DNA of 64,000 bases from Mycolicibacterium duvalii (GCF_010726645.1 NZ_AP022563.1:1178001-1242000); one strand, 5' to 3'; positions 8,543 to 17,703 are shown, counted from the stretch's first letter. Program-made: numbers and translations. The notes: generated by a model not told the origin, from the letters alone.

Positions 8543-9064
8543 TTACGGCGCAGGTACGGCGCCGCATCCGACGCCCGGAATGCAGCCTGCGGCCCCGCCC
8601 GGTCCGGCCGCACCCGAGGGTCCGCCGGGGATGGCACCGGCCGCGCCGCCCGGTCCGGCGACGCCGCCGGGTCCGCCGGGGATGGTCCCGGCTGCGCCCT
8701 CGGGTCCGGCGACGCCTGCGGGTCCGCCGGGGATGGCCCCGGCCGCGCCCTCGGGTCCGGCCGCACCGGCGGGTCCGCCGGGGATGGCTCCGGCCGCGCC
8801 GCCGGGTCCGGCGACGCCTGCGGGTCCGCCGGGGATGGCTCCGGCCGCGCCGCCCGGTCCGGCGACGCCCGCGGGTCCACCGGGCACCGCGCCGGCGACG
8901 CCCGGTGCTGCCGGCGGAGGAGGCGCCGGCGCCGCGCACCCGGTGCCGTACGGGTCATAGCAGCCTGGCGGGCCGCCGGCGGCGGCAATGGGCGCCACCG
9001 CCATAGCTGCGGCGAACGCGCCGCCCAGAAACAGTGAGGTGAGAGGTTTCGACGTGACCAGCAT
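8543..9064 (-). CDS. Secreted Gly/Pro/Ala-rich repeat protein
   Basis: 173 residues. Start at ATG 9064 gives a clear signal peptide (MLVTSKPLTSLFLGGAFAAA then AVAPIAAAGG, cleavage near residue 29). After a short Cys-containing segment (GCYDPYGTGC) come six 17-residue repeats of the form [VI]PGGPAGVAGPGGAAGA at residues 60-161, ending with a Cys-containing cap (IPGVGCGAVPAP). Gly and Pro are spaced in a collagen-like manner but without a strict GXY period. The protein should be exported and extended. This frame is preferred over the overlapping open frames because only it has a signal peptide. Function unknown; a cell-surface or matrix role is inference. Confidence 0.7.
   Translation of the reverse strand: MLVTSKPLTSLFLGGAFAAAMAVAPIAAAGGPPGCYDPYGTGCAAPAPPPPAAPGVAGAVPGGPAGVAGPGGAAGAIPGGPAGVAGPGGAAGAIPGGPAGAAGPEGAAGAIPGGPAGVAGPEGAAGTIPGGPGGVAGPGGAAGAIPGGPSGAAGPGGAAGCIPGVGCGAVPAP
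8582..8887 (-). repeat. Six 51-bp tandem repeats
   Basis: Six head-to-tail 51-bp units (306 bp) encode the 17-residue repeats of the secreted Gly/Pro/Ala protein. Units differ by a few bases, mainly Gly/Glu and Val/Ala codon changes. Because 51 is a multiple of three, unit gain or loss keeps the frame, so length polymorphism is expected. Confidence 0.9.
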
Positions 9065-9296
9065 GCGGCGGCTAGTACCACCACCACCGGATTTCAAACC
9101 TCGACCGGACCAGTGCGCATGATGGCCCGGCGCGGGCGTGCACTCACGCCGACCAGGACGCCGAGCGTGAACTCCCGGCGGAGAAAAGCCCGCCGAGCCG
9201 CCCCCGACGCACACTCGCCGACGCCAACTCTCGGCCAGCCGACCGAGTACCGCGACGCGCGACGGCAGTGGCCGGACGTGGCGGGTGGGTGACCGG

Positions 9297-10154
9297 TCAG
9301 CTCTGGAACCGCTTGCGCCGCCACAGGGTCCCGATGGCCAGCAGGACCAGGCTCGCCACCAGGATGGCGGTCGCCAGCACATTGATCTGGGGCGGGACCG
9401 CGGCTTTGACCGCTGCGTTGACGTAGAGCGGATAGGTCACCGTCGAGCCGCTGACGAAGTAGGTGATGATGAAGTCGTCGAGCGACAGCGCGAACGACAA
9501 CATCGCCGCGGCGACGATCCCCGGCACGATCAGCGGCAGCGTCACTTTGAAGAAGGTGCGGGCGGGGCTTGCGCCCAGATCGAGGGACGCATCCTCGAGG
9601 GTCCAGTCGAACCCACGGACTCGGGCGCGCACCGTCATCGCGATGAAGCTGACCTCGAAGGCTATGTGCGCCAACACGATCGTGGTGTATCCGGCGGCCC
9701 AGCCCAGGTCGAGGAACAGGGTGAGCAGCGCCGCGCCCATCACCACCTCGGGGGCCGTCAGCGGCAGGATCAGGAACGTGTCGACCGCACGCCGGCCCCG
9801 CCAGCGCTGCCGGACCAGGGCGATCGCGACCAAGGTGCCGAGCACCAGCGCCGCGGCGGTGGAGACGGCTGCGACGTTGAGGCTGAGCTTGAGAGCCTCG
9901 GTCAACGCCGGATATTTGAACGGATCGGCCCAGTTCTCCAGCGTGAAGCCCTGCCAGGTGTAGTTGAACTTGCCGACCGGTTTGTTGAACGAGAACAGGA
10001 TGATGACGAAGATCGGCAGGAACAGATACAGCAGTACGAGTCCGGCGACGATCCGCAGCAGCAGATCGCCCCAATTACGGCGCGCCCGAACCTTCTTCGG
10101 CGTCGGTGGCTGCTGCGCGGCCGACGCCATCGCCGCCCCGGCCTGGGTCGTCAT
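9297..10154 (-). CDS. potC: Polyamine-type ABC transporter permease (second membrane subunit)
   Basis: 285 residues, last gene of a four-gene minus-strand operon (13391 to 9297). Six hydrophobic segments are visible, starting with LLLRIVAGLVLLYLFLPIFV. The EAA-loop region that docks the ATPase is DASLDLGASPARTFFKVTLP, near residue 190. The N-terminus is a basic cytoplasmic tail (PKKVRARRNW). ATG 10154 overlaps the stop of the upstream permease by four bases. It forms the import channel with its partner permease. Spermidine/putrescine specificity is inferred from the family and gene order; other polyamine-like cations are possible. Confidence 0.85.
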   Translation of the reverse strand: MTTQAGAAMASAAQQPPTPKKVRARRNWGDLLLRIVAGLVLLYLFLPIFVIILFSFNKPVGKFNYTWQGFTLENWADPFKYPALTEALKLSLNVAAVSTAAALVLGTLVAIALVRQRWRGRRAVDTFLILPLTAPEVVMGAALLTLFLDLGWAAGYTTIVLAHIAFEVSFIAMTVRARVRGFDWTLEDASLDLGASPARTFFKVTLPLIVPGIVAAAMLSFALSLDDFIITYFVSGSTVTYPLYVNAAVKAAVPPQINVLATAILVASLVLLAIGTLWRRKRFQS

Positions 10155-11026
10155 ACCAGGTCCTCCGTGCCCAGAGCCCGCGTGTAGAGCAGAACGCCGA
10201 CCAGAATCGTCAGCATCAACACCATGCTCAGCGCCGCCGCGGCCGGATAGTCCTTGACCACCAGGAACTGCTTTTGGATCACATTGCCGATCATCGTCGT
10301 CTGGGTGCTGCCCAGATAGTCGGCGTTGATGAAGTCGCCGACCGACGGGATGAACACCAACAGGCTGCCGGCCAGCACGCCGGGCATCGAGAGCGGCAGG
10401 ATCACCTTGCCGAAACTGCGTGGAGCCGACGAGTACAGATCCTTCGACGCCTCGAGCAGCCGCGGGTCGATCTTCTCCAGGCTGACGTACAACGGCAGGA
10501 TCATGAAGATGATCCAGTTGTAGGTCAGCCCCCCGATCACCGCCCAGCTGGTCGACAGCAGTCGCCCTTCGTCGGGCAGCAGACCGACCGCACCGAGCGC
10601 GCTGACCACCCAGCCCTCATCGGCCAGGATGGTCTTCCACGCGATGGTGCGGATCAGGAAGGTGACGAAGAACGGCAGGATGACCAGGCCCAGGATCAGG
10701 TTCTTGAAGCGGCCTGCCTTGAACGCGATGACGTAGGCCAGCGGGAAGGCCAGCAGCAGACACAGCACCGTCGCGGCCAACGCATACCCGAACGACCGCA
10801 GGATCTGGTCGCGGTACGTGCTGAACGCCTCACCGTAGTTGCCGATGTCCCATGCGAAGGTCAGTGTCGGCATGAACACCGACCCGGCGGTCTCCGACAA
10901 CGACATTCGCGCCAACGTGAAGAACGGCACCACGAAGAAGATCGCGAGGTAGACCAGTGCGGGCAGCACCATCAGGTACGGAGCGATGCGGCTCCGCTGC
11001 CGACTGCTGCTGGCGACACCTGCCAT
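10151..11026 (-). CDS. potB: Polyamine-type ABC transporter permease (first membrane subunit)
   Basis: 291 residues with about six transmembrane helices (first: LMVLPALVYLAIFFVVPFF). The EAA motif is visible as EASKDLYSSAPRSFGKVILP near residue 195. It sits between the binding-protein gene (6-base gap) and the second permease gene (4-base overlap), so all are probably made together. Pairs with the 9297-10154 product to form the channel and is powered by the ATPase at 12258-13391. Confidence 0.85.
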   Translation of the reverse strand: MAGVASSSRQRSRIAPYLMVLPALVYLAIFFVVPFFTLARMSLSETAGSVFMPTLTFAWDIGNYGEAFSTYRDQILRSFGYALAATVLCLLLAFPLAYVIAFKAGRFKNLILGLVILPFFVTFLIRTIAWKTILADEGWVVSALGAVGLLPDEGRLLSTSWAVIGGLTYNWIIFMILPLYVSLEKIDPRLLEASKDLYSSAPRSFGKVILPLSMPGVLAGSLLVFIPSVGDFINADYLGSTQTTMIGNVIQKQFLVVKDYPAAAALSMVLMLTILVGVLLYTRALGTEDLV

Positions 11027-11032
11027 CTCGGG

Positions 11033-12214
11033 TCAGCCGCCGGTGACGGCCGCGTATGCGGTGTTGTATTCCTGCGTCTGCTCGTCGGTCAGGGCCGCCC
11101 AGCTCTTCGAGCGGTCGAGCACGTCGGTGGGCGGGTTGATCAGCGGGTTGTCGGCCGCGGCGGGATCGACCTTCCGGAGCTCTTCGGTCATGTCCGACAA
11201 CACCGGCACGAACTGGGTGTAGGCCACCAGCTTCGCGTAATTGGCCCGGTCGTAGATGTAGTCGATCCACGCCTCGGCTGCCCGCTGGTTCTGCGTGGTG
11301 TACGGAATTACCATGGTGTCCAGGAAGGTGGTGCCACCGGACTCCGGAACGACGAACTGCAGGTCGGGGTTGTCGGCTTGCAGCTGCACGATGTCACCCG
11401 AATAGGCCTGTGCGACAGCGATGTTGCCGGCGGTGAGGTCGGAGCTGTAGTCGTTACCCGTGAAGCGCCGGATCTGGCCTCGATCATTTTGCTCGCGGAC
11501 CAGGTCAACGGCCCGCTGGACCGTCTCGCTGGTCGGGTTCTCCGGGGAGTTGCCCTGCGACAGCATGATCATGCCGAGCCCGTCCTGAACGTCGGAGAAC
11601 AGGCTGACCCGACCGCGGAACGCGGGATCCCACAGGTCGTCGATGGTGCGGATGTCGCGGCCGGTGGCGGCGCGGTTGTAGGCCAGACCGACCAGCCCGG
11701 ACATGTACGGGGCGGTGACCTTTCGGCCGGGATCGGCGCTGGCGTTGAGCAGATCGGGACGCAGGTTCTTCTTGTTCGGGACGCCGTCCTCGCTGATCTC
11801 GTTGAGCCAGCCGAGCTGGTTGAGTCGCACTGCCATGAACTCGGTGGGCACCACGAGGTCGGCGCCGATGTCCTGCTTGCGCGCGAGGGGCTCCTTGACC
11901 TTCGCGAACCACTGCTCGTTGTCGTTGAAATCTTCCTTGTAGTCGACGGTGATACCCGAGGCGGTCTGGAACGCCGCCACGAATCCGTCGGCCATGTACA
12001 GCGGCCAGTTCGACACCCGCAGCGTGCCGCTGGCCGGTCCGCCGTCATCCGTGGTGGAACCCGACGTGCCGCTGTCGGACCCGCAGGCCGCCAGCAGCGA
12101 CGACCCGAGGGTCAGCCCGGCGGCGGCGGCCACACTGCCGCCCAGGAAGCGGCGGCGCGAGGTCCGGTTGGCGGTCAGGCGGGCCATCAGACGGGGATCG
12201 ATTTCACGGGACAT
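11033..12214 (-). CDS. potD: Polyamine-type ABC transporter substrate-binding lipoprotein, Tat-exported
   Basis: 393 residues. The N-terminus combines a twin-arginine motif (SRRRFLGG, residues 19-26), a hydrophobic stretch and a lipobox LLAAC, with Cys44 as lipidation site. It should therefore be exported folded by Tat and tethered to the membrane. The mature domain is a type II periplasmic-binding fold of the PotD/PotF kind: LRVSNWPLYM near the start, then DYKEDFNDNEQWF and DLVVPTEFMAVRL. It delivers the polyamine-like substrate to the permease pair. The gene lies between the ATPase gene and the permease genes. Confidence 0.88.
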   Translation of the reverse strand: MSREIDPRLMARLTANRTSRRRFLGGSVAAAAGLTLGSSLLAACGSDSGTSGSTTDDGGPASGTLRVSNWPLYMADGFVAAFQTASGITVDYKEDFNDNEQWFAKVKEPLARKQDIGADLVVPTEFMAVRLNQLGWLNEISEDGVPNKKNLRPDLLNASADPGRKVTAPYMSGLVGLAYNRAATGRDIRTIDDLWDPAFRGRVSLFSDVQDGLGMIMLSQGNSPENPTSETVQRAVDLVREQNDRGQIRRFTGNDYSSDLTAGNIAVAQAYSGDIVQLQADNPDLQFVVPESGGTTFLDTMVIPYTTQNQRAAEAWIDYIYDRANYAKLVAYTQFVPVLSDMTEELRKVDPAAADNPLINPPTDVLDRSKSWAALTDEQTQEYNTAYAAVTGG

Positions 12215-12257
12215 GGCGGGGGCGCCTTTCGTCGGCTCCAGTAAGGGGAGGGGGCGG

Positions 12258-13391
12258 TCAAGCGTCGTCGAGCATCTCCTCGAGATCCTCGGTGGTCGGG
12301 ATATCGGCTCCGGGCAGCACCAGCGACGCTTCGGGGGCCCAGCTCACGTAGACCTCGTCACCGGGGCGCAGCAGCGGCAGGTCCTGTTCGGGTCCGACGT
12401 GGGCGATCACCGTCGAGGCGTCCGGCGCGGCCAGCGACAGCCGCACGACCGGGCCCTGGAACGTCAGGTCGGTGACCGTCGCGCGCACCCCGGCCAGGCC
12501 GGCGCCGGGGGCATCCATCGAAACCCGGACCCGTTCCGGGCGCACCATCAGCGTGGCGTGACCGCCCGGCTCGATGGTGGTGTCGCCGGGGCGCGCCTTG
12601 AGTGTCGAGCCGAGGACCTCGACCTCGACGAAGTCCCGGTTTGCGCGTCCGGTCTGACGGCCGGCCCACAGGTTGGCCTGCCCGATGAAGGACGCGACGA
12701 ACACCGTGGCGGGCCGGTCGTAGATCTCGGTCGGGCTGCCGATCTGCTCCACGTTGCCGGCGTTCATGACCGCGATGCGGTCACTCATCGTCAGCGCTTC
12801 CTCCTGGTCATGGGTGACGTAGACAAAGGTGATCCCGATCTCCCGCTGGATGCGCTTGAGCTCGAACTGCATGAGGTGACGCAACTTGAGGTCCAGCGCG
12901 CCGAGGGGTTCGTCGAGCAGCAACGCGCTGGGATAGTTGACCAACGCGCGCGCCAGGGCCACCCGCTGCTGCTGGCCGCCCGAAAGCTGCGCCGGCTTAC
13001 GCTCGGCGAACTCGGTCAGCCGCACCACCTCGAGCAGCTCGTCGACGCTCTTGCGGACCGTGCCCTTATCCCTCTTGGCACTGCGCGGCCCGTACGCGAC
13101 GTTGTCCCACACCGTCATGTGGGGGAACAACGCATAGTGCTGAAAGACCGTGTTGACATTGCGCTTGTTCGGCGGTGTCTTCGACACGTCGACGCCTTCG
13201 AGCCGAATCGCGCCCTCGGTGGGCGTCTCGAAACCCGCGATCATGCGCAGGGTGGTCGTCTTGCCGCAGCCCGACGGGCCGAGCATCGAGAAGAACTCTC
13301 CGGGCGCGATGGCGAAATCGGCGTCTGCGACGGCGACATAGTCGCCGAACCGCTTGGTGACGTTCGCGATCTCGATGACCGGACCGCCCAC
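12258..13391 (-). CDS. potA: Polyamine-type ABC transporter ATP-binding protein
   Basis: 377 residues from GTG 13391, the best start just before the first family strand [12 protein letters not shown]; the frame stays open upstream but shows no ABC sequence there. Walker A GPSGCGKT is at residues 38-45, Q-loop [12 protein letters not shown], signature [15 protein letters not shown], Walker [12 protein letters not shown] and H-loop [13 protein letters not shown]. The C-terminal ~120 residues form a TOBE-type regulatory domain (VRPERVRV...). Length matches PotA (about 378). It is the first gene of the operon and energises uptake. Confidence 0.9.
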   Translation of the reverse strand: MGGPVIEIANVTKRFGDYVAVADADFAIAPGEFFSMLGPSGCGKTTTLRMIAGFETPTEGAIRLEGVDVSKTPPNKRNVNTVFQHYALFPHMTVWDNVAYGPRSAKRDKGTVRKSVDELLEVVRLTEFAERKPAQLSGGQQQRVALARALVNYPSALLLDEPLGALDLKLRHLMQFELKRIQREIGITFVYVTHDQEEALTMSDRIAVMNAGNVEQIGSPTEIYDRPATVFVASFIGQANLWAGRQTGRANRDFVEVEVLGSTLKARPGDTTIEPGGHATLMVRPERVRVSMDAPGAGLAGVRATVTDLTFQGPVVRLSLAAPDASTVIAHVGPEQDLPLLRPGDEVYVSWAPEASLVLPGADIPTTEDLEEMLDDA

Positions 13392-13719
13392 GGTGCGAGC
13401 GGTCTGAGATCCCGCCGTGTGGTCTACAGCGGTGGTACGGGTGCCGGCCAGGGCAGGTCCTCCTCGGGTGCAGCCGTCGTGGCGGTGGGATAAACCTTCG
13501 CGGATGACGCCGACTCGCGCAAGCGATTCCGTGACGAATCTACCGTCGGACGATGGATTCCTTCGTTGATTGTGCGCTATGGCGCGAAATTCTGCGCGGC
13601 GGGCGCGCGGCGCATCACCGCCGGACCCCGTCCCGGTCGGTGCTGCGACGATTTTTCCAGGCCGGACCGGCGGCGCGGGGTCGTTTACTGCAGCGAGGTG
13701 CCGGGGTAGTGCAACCACC
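13392..13719. other. Divergent intergenic region between the ABC operon and the SRPBCC gene
   Basis: 328 bases with no convincing gene. It must hold the promoters of both the leftward ABC operon and the rightward SRPBCC gene. The potA frame is open across it but codes for low-complexity sequence without family similarity. An AGGAGG run near 13459-13464 (minus strand) has no start codon in useful range. No clear operator palindrome or riboswitch-like structure was recognised. Confidence 0.5.
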
Positions 13720-14151
13720 ATGGCCACAGTTGACGTATCGGTGTCGTCGTCCCTGCATCCCGAACGAGCGTGGGTGCTCGCCTCCGATCTGCAGCGCTTC
13801 GACGAATGGCTGACGATCTTCGGCGGGTGGCGGAGCGAGGTGCCCGGCGACATCGACGTGGACACCGAAGTCGCGTCGTTGATCAAGGTCAAGGGTTTCC
13901 GCAACGTCATCCACTGGCGCGTCACCCGCTATGACGAGCCCAAGGAGATCGAGTTGCTCGGAAAAGGCCGCGGCGGTGTGTGCATCGCGCTGACGATGCA
14001 GGTGGAGCCGACGGGCGAGAGCGGCTCGGAGTTCCGGGTCATCGCCGAACTGAGCGGCGGACTGCTCTCGACACCGGTGGGGGGTGTGGTGGCACGCGTC
14101 ATCAAAGGCGACGTGGACCGATCGGTGCGCAACCTGGCGGCGCTGCACTGA
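13720..14151 (+). CDS. SRPBCC-family (START/Bet v1-like) protein
   Basis: 143 residues from ATG 13720. The opening strand [20 protein letters not shown] and the following [20 protein letters not shown] match the mycobacterial polyketide cyclase/dehydratase-like SRPBCC family. The rest alternates strands, ending in a long C-terminal helix ([21 protein letters not shown]). The fold makes a hydrophobic cavity for a lipid or polyketide ligand. No catalytic residue can be assigned. No signal peptide, so cytoplasmic. Confidence 0.8.
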   Translation: MATVDVSVSSSLHPERAWVLASDLQRFDEWLTIFGGWRSEVPGDIDVDTEVASLIKVKGFRNVIHWRVTRYDEPKEIELLGKGRGGVCIALTMQVEPTGESGSEFRVIAELSGGLLSTPVGGVVARVIKGDVDRSVRNLAALH

Positions 14152-14159
14152 CCTGCTCG

Positions 14160-15641
14160 TCAGCCCCACTCGTGATTCATCGCGCGAGATTCGTAGCGCG
14201 CTTCCTCGGAGGGTGACTGCTCGCGGCGCGGTTTCGACGCGGCGATCAGACCCATGACGAGCACCGCGGTCATCGCGCCGAGACCGAAGATCGCGACGAA
14301 GCTGCTTTGGGCCGGTGTCCCGGCCGCAGTGGTGCGGCCGAGCAGCAGCGCTACCACCGCCGCCGCGGTGGAGCTGCCGACGGTCCGGGCGATGGCGTTC
14401 ATGCCGGTGGCGACGCCGGTCTCACCGGCTTCGCTGTCACTGACCACCAGCGCCGGAAGCGCGCCGTAGCCCAGGCTGATGTAGGCGTTGGCCAGCACGT
14501 TGGCCAGGATCACCTGCCAGGGCGACGCGTGCGCGAACGCGATCAGCAGGAAGCCCGCTACACCGGCGAAGGCGGCGACTATGAGTACCGGACGCGCGCC
14601 GAACCGGTCGATGAAGCGTCCGCTGATCAGTGCGATCACAAAGCCGGTGACGGCGCCGGGCAGCAGGTAGACGACGCTGGCCTGCAGCACGGTGGCGCCG
14701 AAGCCGTATCCGGCGACCTCCGGGGACATCTGGACGAACTGGGTGAGGCCGAGAAACGCGAAGTACAGCCCCATCCCGACGAAGATCGTCGCGAGATTGG
14801 TGAACAGCATGGTGCGCCGGACCAGCATCTGCGTGGAGACCAGCGGGCGTGGGCAGCGGCGTTCCCATTGCCACCAGCCGACGAGCACCGCGGCGCCGCC
14901 GACGAAGCTGGCGACGGTGCGGGGCGAATCCCACCCCCAGGTGGTGCCCTGGGTGACAGCCAGCAGCACCGCGGACAATCCGACCGCCAGACCCAGAGCG
15001 CCGAGCCAGTCGATGGACCCGTGTGCGGTGCGTGCGCGGTCGGGCACGATGAAGACCACCAGGGCGATGACGACGAGCGTGAACGCGGTGGTCAGCCAGA
15101 AAACGCGGTGGTAGTCGGCCTCCCCGGCCATCAGCAGACCGACCACCACCAGGCCGGTCCCGCCGCCGAACCCCAGCGTGCCCGACAGCACGGCCATTGC
15201 CGGCACGACTCGGCGCGGGCGCAGTTCCTCGCGCAGGATCGCGATGCTGATCGGGTACAGCGCGAAAGACGCGGCCTGCAGCACCCGCGCGACGATCAGC
15301 AGCGGCAACGAGGTCGTGGTGGCGGCCAGTACCGACCCGACCAATACAACGATCAACACGGCGAGCAGCACCCGCTTCTTGCGGTACAGGTCGGCCAGCC
15401 GACCGATCAGCGGTGTGGCCGCGGCCGCAGCCAACAGGTTGGCGGTGACAGCCCAGCTCACCGCGACCATGGAGGTGCCGATCTGCTCGGCGATGACCCC
15501 GAGCACCGGCACCACCGCCGTCTGCAGGATCGCCACGGTCAGCACCACCACGCTGAGTCCGGCGATCAGCACCCGCCCATCGCGCACGCCCTCGGCGGCC
15601 GGAATGTCGGCGCGGGCGGTCCCGGTGTCGCGCACGCCCAC
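14160..15641 (-). CDS. MFS transporter, DHA2-like drug/proton antiporter
   Basis: 493 residues with about 14 hydrophobic helices. The first is VLIAGLSVVVLTVAILQTAVV. The MFS loop 2-3 motif is visible as PLIGRLADLYRKKRVLL, and the region RVLQAASFALYPISIAILREEL resembles the antiporter motif of the drug:H+ antiporter class, here lacking a canonical first Gly. Substrate unknown. The gene is convergent with the SRPBCC gene (8-base gap) and divergent from the TspO gene. A multidrug or metabolite exporter is the likeliest role. Confidence 0.85.
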   Translation of the reverse strand: MGVRDTGTARADIPAAEGVRDGRVLIAGLSVVVLTVAILQTAVVPVLGVIAEQIGTSMVAVSWAVTANLLAAAAATPLIGRLADLYRKKRVLLAVLIVVLVGSVLAATTTSLPLLIVARVLQAASFALYPISIAILREELRPRRVVPAMAVLSGTLGFGGGTGLVVVGLLMAGEADYHRVFWLTTAFTLVVIALVVFIVPDRARTAHGSIDWLGALGLAVGLSAVLLAVTQGTTWGWDSPRTVASFVGGAAVLVGWWQWERRCPRPLVSTQMLVRRTMLFTNLATIFVGMGLYFAFLGLTQFVQMSPEVAGYGFGATVLQASVVYLLPGAVTGFVIALISGRFIDRFGARPVLIVAAFAGVAGFLLIAFAHASPWQVILANVLANAYISLGYGALPALVVSDSEAGETGVATGMNAIARTVGSSTAAAVVALLLGRTTAAGTPAQSSFVAIFGLGAMTAVLVMGLIAASKPRREQSPSEEARYESRAMNHEWG

Positions 15642-15740
15642 TCCGATCGTTAGCTCATCTTTGGTTCTGTCCGATTATGCGTCCGTTGGTCCGGCCGACG
15701 GAAATCGATGGAATCCCCCCGATCGGGGTATGGACCGTCT

Positions 15741-16220
15741 ATGCGTTCATCGACTCTGGCCAAGACCGCGGCCGCGGCGCTGACCACCGCGGTGGTGGGT
15801 GGCCTCGCCAGCAAGGACTCGCAGTCGCTGTGGTACGCGCGGCTGCGCAAGCCCACCTTCCAGCCACCCCGGCAGGCGTTTCCGATCGTGTGGCCGATCC
15901 TCTACACCGACATCGCGGCGGTGTCGGCATCCACGATCGACACCTTCGCGGAGCGCGGGCACGAGCAGAAAGCGGCTGCCTATACGCGCGCGCTGGCGGC
16001 GAACCTGGTGCTCAACGCCAGCTGGTCGTGGCTGTTCTTCAACCGCCGCCGACTCGGTACCTCGGCGGTCGCGGCAGCGGTGCTGGCGGCCAGCAGCGCC
16101 GACCTGACAAGGCGTGCGGCAGAGGCCAATCCGGCCGCGGGCGCTGTGCTGGCCCCGTATCCGCTGTGGTGTGCGTTCGCGACGGCGTTGTCGACGCGGA
16201 TCTGGCAGCTCAATCGCTGA
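15741..16220 (+). CDS. TspO/MBR family tryptophan-rich sensory protein
   Basis: 159 residues with five hydrophobic segments. Family signature residues are present: WYARLRKPTFQPPRQAFPIVW, where PxxxPP and the FxxVW block are diagnostic, then an Asn/Trp-rich fourth helix region (LVLNASWSWLFFNRRRLG) and a final helix around YPLWCAFATAL. TspO proteins bind porphyrins and cholesterol-like ligands in the membrane. ATG 15741 gives the normal length. The start lies 99 bases from the divergent MFS gene start. Confidence 0.9.
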   Translation: MRSSTLAKTAAAALTTAVVGGLASKDSQSLWYARLRKPTFQPPRQAFPIVWPILYTDIAAVSASTIDTFAERGHEQKAAAYTRALAANLVLNASWSWLFFNRRRLGTSAVAAAVLAASSADLTRRAAEANPAAGAVLAPYPLWCAFATALSTRIWQLNR

Positions 16221-16226
16221 GCAGGG

Positions 16227-17030
16227 TCACAGGCCGGCCTGCTCGCACGCATGGTCGAACTCCTCGAACGCCACTTTCCCGTCCTTGCCCGCGGCCAGAG
16301 CGCGCGCGTAGACGCTCAGCGCGTCTCCGCCCGCGGCGGCGAACCGCTCGTCCCATTCCTCGGAACCCTGCCGCCAGTACCCGGTGATGTCGTATTGGTC
16401 GATCGTCCATCCCCGGCCGCGCAGGTATTTGCGAACAAGACGCGATTGTCCGGCCTCGCCGGCGAACCAGCAGTAGCCGCGGCCGGGCGGTAAGCGGTAG
16501 GCACGTACGGCACGAGCCAGATCGCTCGGGGCGTGGCCGTTTCCGGTTCCGATGTGGGGGCGCACTACCACGCCGGGATGCCACGGCAGGTAGTCGAGAT
16601 CGCGCCGGTCGGCGACTTCGGCGAACAGAATGGCCCGCTCGTCCGGCGCCATCTGCTCGAGGATGCGCGCGGCGGCCGGGAGCCCGGACAGGTCACTGAC
16701 CAACAGCTGCCAGTCGGTGCCCGGTCCCGGTCGGTGCCATGCCCGGGCATGATCGAGACCGACGCGCTGACCGGGGACAGCCGTGGCGGCCCACCGGGTG
16801 CCGGGCCCACCGCAGTGGGTCGCGACATCGAGGGTGATCGCCGGGCCGTCCTGCGTCCGCACCGAATAGTTGCGCCCCTCCCCGTCGGCCGGATCGAAGT
16901 ACACCCCGACCGCGGTGTCGGCGGCGTCGGGCAGGTTCAGCGCGGCCGGGTCCTCGACGTGCAACACGATGCGCCGGAAGCGGTCGCTCAGTGCCTCGGT
17001 GCGCACGACGGAGGCGGACGAGAACGGCAT
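16227..17030 (-). CDS. Siderophore-interacting protein (FAD-binding ferric-siderophore reductase family)
   Basis: 267 residues from ATG 17030. N-terminal flavin-reductase-type barrel (RTEALSDRFRRIVLHVED) with the FAD-binding RNYSVRT block. A central GPGTRWAATAVPGQRVGLDHAR resembles the family segment GPASRWA. The C-terminal SIP domain contains the NAD(P)H-binding-like WFAGEAGQSRLVRKYL and ends in the typical ITGYWRQGSEEWD block. It should reduce ferric siderophores in the cytoplasm to release iron. The tail after that block (~40 residues) is longer than usual. Divergent from a TetR gene, sharing a palindromic promoter region. Confidence 0.88.
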   Translation of the reverse strand: MPFSSASVVRTEALSDRFRRIVLHVEDPAALNLPDAADTAVGVYFDPADGEGRNYSVRTQDGPAITLDVATHCGGPGTRWAATAVPGQRVGLDHARAWHRPGPGTDWQLLVSDLSGLPAAARILEQMAPDERAILFAEVADRRDLDYLPWHPGVVVRPHIGTGNGHAPSDLARAVRAYRLPPGRGYCWFAGEAGQSRLVRKYLRGRGWTIDQYDITGYWRQGSEEWDERFAAAGGDALSVYARALAAGKDGKVAFEEFDHACEQAGL

Positions 17031-17055
17031 CCGGTCGACACTAACAGCCGGCCAG

Positions 17056-17094
17056 CTTGACGATCGGCTAGTGTGGTGCTTTACGATCGTCAAG
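17056..17094. promoter_or_regulatory. Divergent promoter with perfect 11-bp inverted repeat
   Basis: CTTGACGATCG (17056-17066) and CGATCGTCAAG (17084-17094) are perfect reverse complements separated by 17 bases, in the 97-base gap between the siderophore-interacting gene and the TetR gene. Each arm contains TTGACG, which matches a -35 box reading towards the respective gene, so one operator could control both directions. It is the obvious binding-site candidate for the adjacent TetR protein. Confidence 0.75.
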
Positions 17095-17127
17095 GTCTGT
17101 TTGGCACGGGTGGAGGGAGAGGGCGCC

Positions 17128-17703
17128 GTGGCGGATGCCCCCGACACCCGCGGGCGACTGATCGACACTGCGGTCGCGCTGTTCACGCGGCACACGTTCG
17201 CCGGCACCTCGCTGCAGATGATCGCCGACCATATCGGCTTCACGAAAGCTGCGATCTACCACCACTTCCGGACGCGGGAGCAACTCCTGCTCGCGGTGCT
17301 CGAGCCACTGCTGAGCGAGCTGGGAACAGTGCTCGACGAGGCCGAACTGAAGCGCTCACCGCAGGCGCGGGCCGCGCATCTGTTGACGGGGTATTCCGGG
17401 ATCGCGGTGCGCAACCGCGGCCTGGTCGGCGTGCTGGCAACCGACCCTAGTGTGGCCACGGCGTTGGAGGCTCGCACGGACTGGACCGAGCTGATCGAGC
17501 GACAACTCAAAATTCTCGCGGAGGTGGAGCCCGGCCCCGGTGGAACGGTGCGCGCCGCGATGGTGGTGGCCGGGATCGCTGCGGCAGCCGGACCGTTGTC
17601 GGCCGACCTTGACGACGACGAACTTCTCCGGCAACTGATCGAAGCCGGCCGACGGACGTTGGGAATCCGCGCACCGCGCACTCCACGAAAGGGAGACACA
17701 TGA
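17128..17703 (+). CDS. TetR family transcriptional regulator
   Basis: 191 residues from GTG 17128, preceded by a strong ribosome binding site (GGAGGGAGA at 17112-17120). The N-terminal HTH is clear: IDTAVALFTRHTFAGTSLQMIADHIGFTKAAIYHHFRTREQLL (residues ~12-55). The C-terminal ligand domain is helical. Its ATG-type overlap with the following SDR gene (ATGA at 17700-17703) means it leads a TetR-SDR-thioesterase operon. It probably autoregulates through the palindrome at 17056-17094 and may also control the divergent siderophore-interacting gene. Confidence 0.9.
   Translation: MADAPDTRGRLIDTAVALFTRHTFAGTSLQMIADHIGFTKAAIYHHFRTREQLLLAVLEPLLSELGTVLDEAELKRSPQARAAHLLTGYSGIAVRNRGLVGVLATDPSVATALEARTDWTELIERQLKILAEVEPGPGGTVRAAMVVAGIAAAAGPLSADLDDDELLRQLIEAGRRTLGIRAPRTPRKGDT

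Noticed and set aside
8515..9087. Alternative minus-strand frame and an opposite-strand Ala/Pro frame through the 51-bp repeats
   Set aside because: Neither has a signal peptide; the frame at 8543-9064 has one followed directly by the repeats.
10106..12244. A 712-codon open frame on the plus strand across the ABC permease and binding-protein genes
   Set aside because: It is the antisense shadow of three well-supported ABC genes; its translation is Arg/His/Gln-rich low complexity with no domain, a usual product of GC-rich codon bias.
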